Below are positions 1 through 8,200 of a stretch of 10,831 bases of DNA, piece by piece. A program made the position numbers and the translations under genes. The DNA is from Baffinella frigidus (taxonomy: Eukaryota > Cryptophyceae > Cryptomonadales > Baffinellaceae), in the NCBI GenBank assembly GCA_026770585.1, contig MU646645.1, forward strand, positions 72,719 through 83,549, read 5' to 3'. The notes below the pieces were generated by a model. That model searched no databases. It was not told where the DNA came from and was given only the letters and a program-made list of their open reading frames with translations. Within the stretch, counting starts at the first letter, position 1. Each line of letters begins with the position of its first letter.

Positions 1-95
1 TACACCCTACACCCTGCACCCTACACCCTACACCCTACACCCTACACCCTGCACCCTACACCCTACACCCTACACCCTACACCCTACACCCTACA
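1..95 (+). repeat. CCCTACA tandem array (7-base, telomere-variant)
   Basis: About thirteen units of CCCTACA with occasional CCCTGCA. It lies immediately upstream of exon 1, so it is in an intron and not at a chromosome end. It runs off the left edge of the window. Confidence 0.95.
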
Positions 96-123
96 ACACT
101 GACGTTGTTGACCACTCGTGCAG

Positions 124-170
124 CATGCGGGGAACATCGTGCCGCGCCTCTTCCTCCTCATCACTGTCGG
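124..170 (+). CDS. VPS35: VPS35 exon 1 in window (PRLFL motif)
   Basis: Encodes [15 protein letters not shown] plus two bases of a Gly codon. This is the conserved segment whose PRLYL motif (Arg107 in human VPS35) contacts VPS26; here it reads PRLFL with the Arg kept. The acceptor is CAG at 121-123 and the donor is GTACCC at 171. A preceding exon ending in phase 0 must lie left of the window. Confidence 0.9.
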
Positions 171-2229
171 GTACCCCCCCCTTCCAGTGCTGGGAGAGTC
201 AGTGCAAACGGGAGAGTAGGCCAAAGGGGGGTTCCCTCGAGCACCCGTCCACAGTTGCTCGAGAGTAGCGGAGATGCCTTCTGTCTCAGCCTTATCCGGG
301 GAAACCTATTTTTCTTTAGTTTGATGGCAAGGAAAATTACTACGCAATTCGTTCTTATTAGTAATATTAAAGCATTTATGTAGTAATTTTCCTTGCCATC
401 GAACTAAAGAAAAATAGGGTTCCCCGGATAAAGCCCCTCCTTCCCCCATGCGAGAGCAGAAGCTGGGTTGCCTGGCCCTCATTCACACGCCACGAGTCAC
501 GCGTCAACATCATCGCCGTGGGGTTGAAATTCAAAGCTCGCGATTTGTCTGGGGGCAGGTTGGTGTACGTGCGGAGCAAGGACCCTAAATCCCAACCCCC
601 TTAATTAACCCTAAATTAAGCCTAAACCAGCCCTAACCCCTAAAACCCAGCTCAGCCTCGGTCGGGTGCCGGATGATTCACAAGTCGACATACTGGGTGT
701 GTGGTGCAATTCCTAAACCCTAAACCCTGCACCCGAAAGCAGGTCGGTGTACGTGCGGAGCAAGGAGGCGCCCGCGCGGGACATTCTCAAGGACCTCGTC
801 GAGATGTGCCGAGGTCAGCCCGACAACTTTAGAGGACACTATGCCGAAAGTGGACTCGGAGGCCAAGAAGATCTCCTTCTTGTTCTTATTGAGTATTCTG
901 GGGGGGGGGGCAAGGTTTTCTAGGTGCGATAATATTCAAGTCGGTGCACGGAGTGGTAGGGCGGCGCGCTGCAGGCGCGGGGCTGCAAGGTTCCTTGCCA
1001 GCAAGTTCATAGGGCAACGGCCTGAAAATGGGGTAGTTAGGCCTACGGCATTGCCTAGGACCTCCTACCGTAGGCCGAGACTTTTTGGTCCTAGGATCCC
1101 TCGGCCTACGGTAGGAGGTCCTAGGCAATGCCGTATGCCTAACTACCCCATTTTTAGGCCGTTAGCCTATGAAAGTACGGCTGTGGGTCGTTTTGAGACG
1201 CGATAGCTGCATCGCGGGGTTGAGTGTTCAGGGTGTGGGGTCCCTCAGTTTTGGTCGGTGCCGCATTTCGATGCGAGCCATGCACTGGTCTTCGTTCCAG
1301 GGCCCGAGATTAAGCCCGCTTCGGTGGGGACGCCTGAACAGCGTCTGTCAGGTCAAAACAATTGTTGAGGCGGTTTCTTGGCCCAACGACCACCGAGGCC
1401 TCGGCAAATTCTTCCTTGAGGGTTGTTTAGGGTTCACGGTTTAGGGTAAAAAAGGTTCGTCCTCGAGGTCGGGGGCAGGATGATAACCTGATACAACTTG
1501 TTGGAAGGAGGAGAATCATAACCTGTTGGCAGAAGCATAATCATAACCTGTTGTTATCACCGCTGAGGACGTAGGGTCATGATCCTGCTTGTTGGGGTGC
1601 GCTTGTTGGGGTGCATCACCCGACGCGATGCGGCCTGTTCCTCCTGATGGGACCCCTCTGTGATCAGCACCAGGACCATAACCTGTCAGGAGCATGATCG
1701 GGTTTGGGGTTTACGGTGTACGGTTCATACAACACGTTTCGACCCCTCTGCACGCAGGGGTGCAGCATCCGATGCGCCTTGCACCACCCCCAACCCTAAC
1801 CCTAAAACCTAAGCCAGGATCGGGTACAACCTGTTGGAAGGAGCAGGATCATAACCTTTTGGGATCCCTCTACACCCTAACCCTAAACCCTAAACCCTAA
1901 ACCCTACACCCTAAGCCAGGGGTGCAGCACCCCATGCGTGGCCTCTTCCTCCGCAACTACCTCCTCCAGGTATCCCCCGCAACCCGCAACCGCCTAGGTT
2001 ATATACCCCCTCACCCCTAGCTCTGCTAGCTAGCTCTGGCTAGCTCCGTCGTCCCGCCATCACCCGCTGCACCAGTTGCAGCGTGACGCTACTGTAGCAT
2101 TGTCACTGTGCACTACACCCCAGCCCCCCCCCTCTTTTTTCTCTCTCTCTCTCGCTCTCTCTCTGTTGCAGTAAGTATCGGGCACCCGTTGCGGGGCCTT
2201 TCCCTCCGGAACTGCCTCCTCCAGGTCTC

Positions 2230-2268
<39 letters not shown>

Positions 2269-5200
2269 ACTCCCAACCCTCAACCCTCAACCCTCAGCCC
2301 TCATCCCGAAGCCCTAAATCTGGTCCCCTAATCCCGACACCAGACCCCCAAAATCCCAAACCTGAAAGTGAAACCCGAAATCCTAAACACTAAACACTAA
2401 ACCCTGAACCCTAACCCCAAACGCAGTGCACGCGCGACAAGCTGCCGGACGTGGGTGGCGAGTTTGGCAACGAGGTCCCCTACTCCCCTCAACCCTCAAC
2501 CCCAAACCTTCTAAACCCTCAACCCCAAACCTTAAACCCACCCTAGACCCTAGGCTCTAGACCCTAGACCCTCAAACCTCAAACCTCAACGCAAATACCT
2601 AATGCATAATACATCATACCTAATACCTAATACCCAATACCTGAAACCTAAACGCTGCCGGACGTGGGCGGCGAGTTTGGCAACGAGGTCCTCTACCCCC
2701 CTCAACCCTACACCCTTACCCTAAACTCTCAACTCTAAACCCTAAACCCTAAACCCTAAACCCTAAACCCCAAATCCTAAACCCGAAACCCGAAACCCGA
2801 AACCCGAAACCCAAAAACGTATTACGTGATACCTAATACCTAATACCTAATGCCAATTACCTGATTCCGAATACTCAATACCTAATTCCTGATACCTAAA
2901 CGCAGGTGGGAGATTCGGTGGACTACCTGATGCACAACTTCTCGGAGATGAACAAGCTCTGGGTCCGCATGCAGCACCAGGTGCGACCGAGACCCCTACA
3001 ACCCTACACCTGACACCCTACACCCTACACCCTACACCCTACACCCTACACCCTGCACCCTACACCCTACATCCCTAGAGATGTGCATGCAGCACCAGGT
3101 ATGGACGAGACCCCCCCCCGTACAACTGCTGACTCACGCGACCCCCCCCCGTGCGACGGGGTGACAGCAGTGTAGGGTGTAGCAAGCAGCACCAGGCTCT
3201 CGGGGTGGAGGGAGGAGGGTGTCTGGCGCTGCATGCGACACCCTACACTGCAGACATGACGTATCAGCGAGACTCCCGAAGAGAGACCCTCCACCCCTCC
3301 ACCCCTCGCTGCACTATCCACTCTTATCTCAGAAAACGAGTTCTAAAACTCGTTTTTCAAGTCAATTCCCCTATAGATTTGTCAACTTATGCGGAGAGTA
3401 AAGAATAAGTTGACGAATTTGTAGGGGGGTTGACTTAAGAAAACGAGTTTTAGGACTCGTTTTCTGAGATAAACTCGACACCCGCACGCAGCACCAGGTG
3501 CGACCGAGACCCCGGGGTGCCTACAGGGTAGGGTGCAAGGGTGGAGGGTGGAGGGTGCACCAGGGGGTGACTACAGTGGAGGGTGGAGGGTGGAGGGTGG
3601 AGGGTGGAGGGTGGAGGGTGGAGGGTGGAGGGTGGAGGGTGGGGGGTGGAGGGTGCTGCCTGGTGCACCCTCCACCCTCGGTCTCAGGGTCCGCATGCAG
3701 CACCAGGTCCGAACACGCCTCCTCGCTCTGTCCCCTACCTTCTCCAGAGCGCTGTCTCCTAGCTGCATGCGGTGCAGACACCCCGACGGACAGCGCTGCG
3801 GAGACGCGCGGGAGACCGGTTACAGAGACTAGCTTCGATCGAAGACTAGGCCTGCGAGGCAACGAGTTGCCTCGCAGGAGCAGACGGCCCGCCGCTTCCC
3901 GTCGCTTGCCCCGGCCAACCCGGGAGGACAGAGCTAGCACCCGACAGTATCAGGTATTATGTATTATGTATTAGGTATTTGCGTTGAGGGTTGAGGTTTG
4001 AGGGTCTAGGGTCTAGGGTCTAGGGTTGAGGGTGGGTTTAGGGTTTGGGGTTGAGGGTTGAGGGGGGTAGGGGACCTGCACCGCATCCCGAGCTTTCCGC
4101 GGTCGTGTCAACAGATCAACAAACCATGCTGCGGGAAGAGTGTGGTAATGCATAAAAAAATGAACAACGATTTATAATGTTGTATCATATCGAGGCCCGG
4201 TGCGCGACCGGGAGCATACTTCTGTTATGTTCTAAACCCCAATCCCTAAACCCTAACCCTAACCCCCACCCCCTAACCCCCACTCCCTACACGCGCAGGG
4301 CCCAGTGCGGGATCGGGAGAGGCGCGAGAAGGGGCGTCTCGACCTCCGCATCCTCCTGTCCCCTCAACCCTACACCCTAACCCCTGAACCCGAAACTGTC
4401 TGGTTTCGGGTTTCGGGAGCAGGTTGCAGGGGTCCAAGTGTGACACAGGTCTAGGGCACAGCAGTAACCCTAACCCCGAAACACTACCCCCGCAGGGCCC
4501 GGTGCGGGATCGGGAGAGGCGCGAGAAGGAGCGCCTCGACCTCCGCATCCTGGTCGGCATGAACCTCGTCCGCCTCTCCAACCTCGAGGTCCTGCCCCCT
4601 CCTCCCCCTCCTCCCCCTCCTGCTTCAACCCGAGGAGCCTTCCTACGGAACGATGCAGCGGGGTAGAGGAGGAGGGGGGGAGGAGGGGGGGAGCCCTCCT
4701 CCTCCCCCTCGCCCGCTTCCTCCCTCCCTGCCTCCCCGCTCCCTCCCTGGCGGGCTCCTCGTAATTGTCCACCCCGCCCCCCCCGGGTGTGTGTCGCGTG
4801 TTACTGAAGTGGAGGGTCCCAGCGTGCCATGCCTAGTGAAGTGTGGGTGTGCACCCAGGTTGTCAGTTTAGGTTTGGGGGGTGCTGAAGCGGGTGGGAAA
4901 TGGGGCGCAGGGTGTGGACGCGGAGATGTACAAGGCCTCTGTCCTCCCCCGCATCCTCGAACAGGTCCGTCCTAACCCCCGAATACCACAACCCAGAGCC
5001 CAAACTCCAAACCCCAAACCCCAAACACCACACACCAAACACCAAACACCAAACACCAAACACCAAACATCAAACACCACACCCCCGCCCCGTGTACTGC
5101 CGGTGGTTTGGGGTGGGAGATTGGGGTTTGGGGTTTTAAGGGTTTGGGGTTGGAACGGTAACTCGTACACCGCACGGCAGGTGTCGTCCGGGAACACCTG

Positions 5201-8200
5201 TTTTGGGTTTTGAGTTTTGAGTTTAGGGTTTAGGGTTTAGGGTTCAGGGTTTGGGGTTTTAAGGGTTTGGGGTTGGAACGGTAACTGGTACACCGCACGG
5301 CAGGTGGTGAGCTGCAAGGACCAGATCGCGCAGCAGTATCTCATGGAGTGCATCATCCAGGCAAACCCCAAACCCGAAACCCGAAACCCGAAACCCGAAA
5401 CCCGAAACCCGAAACCCGATCCTTCCGCTCCCACCTAAAGCGGGGGTCTCTTTGGTGTTTGGTGTTTGAGGTTTAGGCAGACGTCTGGTCGGGGTCCTCA
5501 CGGAGTGCACCCTCCGAGCGAAACCCCTCAACTTCCGCTCCCACCCAAACCCCGTTTAGGGTTGAGGGCCCCAAACCCGAAACCCGAAACCTTGAACCCT
5601 ACAACCTAAACCCCAAACCCCACACCCTGAACCCTAAACCCCAAACCCTGAACCCCAAACCCTGAACCCTAAACCCTAAACTCAAAACTCAAAACAGGTG
5701 TTCCCGGACGATTTGCACCTGCGACGATCCACAAACGAAGTGTGCACGCCCATAAATGGAGGGTGCACATCCAGAAACGGCACTTGCACTCCATAAGAGA
5801 AGAGACGTTTATTGAATTTATGACGCCGGACCGTAAAGTTAAGGCGTCCAGAGAGGGCTCCAACTAAGTGCTTCTTAAAGGACCGACAATACTTACAAAC
5901 GGACCTACCTACCTTACCGTCTCCATAACTGGTGTCCCACAACAGGGGGACCTCCAACGGAAACCAATAAAAACATTTGCTTCTGGCCAACGAAAGTTAC
6001 TACACAAATGTTTTACCACTCGTAGTATGCCCTTCGTGTGTAGTAATTTTCGTTGGCATGAAGTTAATATGTTTTATACCAGGTGTTCCCGGACGAGTTC
6101 CACCTGCGGACGCTCACCGAGCTGCTCACCGCGTGCGGGGAACTCCAGTCGGTCCATACCCGAATCCCGAATCCCGAAACCCGGAACCCGATACCCGAAA
6201 TCCTGGACCCCAAACCCCAAACCCTGAACCCCAAACACTAAACCCTAAACCTCAAAACCCCAAAACCTACACCCTACACCCGAAACCCTGAACCCTAAAC
6301 CCCAAACCCGGAAACAGGGGGTGGACCTGAAGACGATCCTGATCGCGCTGATGAACCGCCTTGCGGCCTTCGCCAAGGCGGTCCGTCCCTTCCACAACCC
6401 ATAAACCATAACCCCTAAACAACCCATAAACCATAACCCCTAAACTCCACACTAAACCAAAATCCTAAACCCTGCACCCATATCACTCAACCAAAATCCT
6501 AAACCCTACGCCCATATCTCATAAGCCGGTCCGTGCCTTCCAGCCGCGTGAAACAACCCATACACCGTAACCACCAACCACCAACCACTGACCACGAACG
6601 GGGCTTAGGGTTCGGGGTTTGAATTTACGATTTGGGTTTTAGGGATTGTTCGCCAAGGTGGGCCTTGCATCCCAGGCGTGTCCTCGTGAAACACCGGGGA
6701 ATCTGAAACCCAAACCCTACACCGAAAACAGGAGCCCGGGAGCATCCCGTCAGACGTGGACATGCTGGCCATCTTCCAGGAGAACGTCGCCAAAATCTCG
6801 AGCGCGAACCTCCCCTTGGCCGGCCTTCTCGACCTCCAGGTATTGTAGATTTCATTTCAGGTTCGCTCGGATTTTCTCTGGGGAAACTTGCCGTTTTGTG
6901 GCATGGAAAACGTAGTTAAAATCTCGAGCGCGAACCTCCCCCTCGCCGGCCTGCTCGACCTTCAGGTGACCCACGCCCGGAGGTGAAGAGATCCAGAATC
7001 CCGAACACGGTATTTACGTCTTTGAGGAAACGGTGCGTTTTTGCTTCATTATCGTCGGTTGAAACCACGTTTGAAAAAAACTTGTAGCAATTCCGTTGGA
7101 CGTGGACATGATTATCTCATCTTCCGAGAGAACTTCGCCAAAATCTTGAGCGCAAACTTGCCCCTCGCCGGCCTCCTCGACCTCCAGGTTTCGAGCCTCC
7201 TCTGTTGACTAATCAGGTTAGTCAACTGTTGACTAATCACCGCATTTCCTTTTACAAACTTCATATTACATGTTGCCGCCCTGGTACAAACCCTGGTTTA
7301 GTCAACGGGGACAGGAGAACGTCGCCAAAATCTCGAGCGCAAACCTGCCCCTCGCCAGCCTCGACCTTCAGGTTCATGACAAGAGAAAGTCACACGAGCC
7401 AGATTTGTTGGATACACAGCAGAGTTTTTGGTGAAAGCCAGTTAATGGAGTCAAACACGACCACGCAGATCCAGGGGGCGGACACCGGGGAAAGTGGTTT
7501 GTACCAAGAGTCTTCCGGTCAAATTACAAACTGGTCAAATAAACAACTTGTCAGAGTCAACTTTTGCAACTTGTCAGAGTCAACTTTTGCCGTGACGGGA
7601 GGTCAAACCGTGTCACGCCCGTAAACCCGAAAACCTGAAGCGTAACCCCCAACGCAGGTGGCGCTGGTGAACTTCGCGCTGGGCCTGGCGCCAGACAAAC
7701 TGGACTATGTCGATTCCATCCTCGCGTCGTGTGCCTCCACCCTCGCCTCTGTGGTACACCCTACACCCTACACCCTACACCCTACACCCTACACCCTACA
7801 CCCTACACCCTACAACCTACACCCCACACCCTACACCCTAGCCCAGTCTCAGTCTATTTGGTCTCACCGGTTTTGTGAGCGCGGGCTCTTTCCCGCGCGC
7901 CAAAGTTGCCGGGGTTGTACCGCACACCCAGACTGTCAACTTGAGAATAGTCAGACAAACTGGACTACGTCGATTCGATCGTGCGGTCGTGTGCCTCCAC
8001 CCTCGCCCCCGTGGTCCTTGCTGCCTCCCTGCACCCTACACCCTACACCCTACACCCTACACCCGACACCCGACACCCTACACCCTACACGCCTGCGTGG
8101 TGCTTACAACCCCCCGAAACCCGAAACCCTACCTCCTCAACCCCCTCGCACCCGCGCCACCCTCAAGCGTAACGTTACGCAGTTCAACCACTGAACCATG

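Larger units (their letters stand above)
171..742 (+). other. Intron 1 of the window (572 bases)
   Basis: GTACCC...GCAG. It holds unique spacer at 171-287 and 436-555, the hairpin element at 292-431, the exon 2 shard at 559-582, degenerate CCCTAAA-like repeats at about 583-650, further spacer, and a short CCCTAAA run before the acceptor. I see no gene in it on either strand. Confidence 0.85.
1478..1863 (+). repeat. Direct repeat pair containing ATAACCTGTTGG
   Basis: About 48 bases are repeated at 1478-1528 and 1817-1863 (both contain CTTGTTGGAAGGAG or CCTGTTGGAAGGAG and ATCATAACCT). Shorter pieces occur near 1535-1552 and 1675-1700. They are interleaved with the exon 3 shards, so the whole block seems to have been duplicated several times. 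Confidence 0.7.
814..1919 (+). other. Intron 2 of the window (1106 bases)
   Basis: GTCAGC...CCAG. It contains unique sequence with an 11-G run near 900-910, the long hairpin at 1006-1173, a 250-base stretch (1174-1430) in which I see no pattern, then a repeat-rich part from 1430 with two degenerate exon 3 shards and a 48-base direct repeat. CCCTAAA units lead into the acceptor. Confidence 0.85.
1970..2426 (+). other. Intron 3 of the window (457 bases)
   Basis: GTATCC...GCAG. It holds spacer with TAGCTCTGGCTAGCTC repeats near 2020-2045, a CT-rich tract at 2128-2168, the second exon-3-like copy at 2172-2224, a CCCTCAA array at about 2227-2300, and mixed CCCTAAA-type repeats up to the acceptor. 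Confidence 0.85.
2475..2905 (+). other. Intron 4 of the window (431 bases)
   Basis: GTCCCC...GCAG. It contains CCCTCAA, CCCTAGA and CCTAATA repeats, then the exon 4 shard, then CCCTAAA, CCCGAAA and ACCTAAT repeats. The first 145 or so bases reappear inverted at 3952-4078. Confidence 0.85.
2981..4495 (+). other. Intron 5 of the window (1515 bases, largest)
   Basis: GTGCGA...GCAG. In order: CCCTACA array (about 2995-3072), exon 5 shards at 3083, 3182, 3483 and 3687, hairpin 3324-3472, GGGTGGA array 3540-3655, unique GC-rich spacer (3716-3950), inverted copy of intron 4 (3952-4078), spacer with an A-rich run near 4153, CCCTAAC repeats, and an exon 6 shard at 4299-4350. The open frames here are repeat translations. 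Confidence 0.85.
4965..5303 (+). other. Intron 7 of the window (339 bases)
   Basis: GTCCGT...GCAG. It has a CCAAACA-type array (about 4990-5085), then a G-strand block with a 59-base direct duplication (5125-5183 and 5248-5306) that surrounds an inverted exon 9 piece (5184-5256). Confidence 0.85.
5361..6082 (+). other. Intron 8 of the window (722 bases), GC-AG
   Basis: GCAAAC...CCAG. It holds a CCCGAAA array (about 5365-5420), an exon 8 shard, mixed CCCCAAA and CCCTGAA repeats (5560-5695), an exon 9 shard, then 350 bases without telomere-like repeats (5728-6080). That last part includes three degenerate copies of a 21-base unit near 5738-5805 and hairpin 4. A 102-codon reverse frame (5682-5990) resembles nothing I recognise. 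Confidence 0.82.
6840..7657 (+). other. Intron 11 of the window (818 bases)
   Basis: GTATTG...GCAG. Unlike its neighbours it has almost no telomere-like repeat. It holds three exon 11 shards, a small perfect hairpin GTTGACTAA...TTAGTCAAC (7204-7226) with the arm repeated just after it, and an exact 23-base tandem duplication (7545-7567, 7568-7590). The rest is unique sequence without a recognisable gene. Confidence 0.85.

Noticed and set aside
1-95. Chromosome-end telomere at the left edge
   Set aside because: The array is CCCTACA rather than a pure telomere unit, and it lies just before a VPS35 internal exon; similar arrays recur in nearly every intron.
656-672. Possible exon 1 donor-side shard (GGTCGGGTGCC)
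   Set aside because: Only about nine bases agree with the exon 1 boundary, which is too short to separate from chance.
3498-3974. Long overlapping open frames on both strands (up to 158 codons)
   Set aside because: They translate the GGGTGGA/CCCTCCA array and its flanks. A 7-base repeat without stops keeps frames open in a predictable way, and no domain is seen.
5682-5990. 102-codon reverse frame in intron 8
   Set aside because: It starts inside hairpin 4, ends in antisense exon 9 shard and telomere-like repeat, and resembles no family I recognise.
6649-6662. TTCGCCAAGGTGGG as an exon 10 shard
   Set aside because: It agrees with the exon 10 end for only about 11 bases; plausible given the neighbours but not listed as a feature of its own.
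7658-8194. 178-codon forward frame beginning at exon 12
   Set aside because: Only the first 32 codons are VPS35; the rest reads through the donor into CCCTACA repeats.
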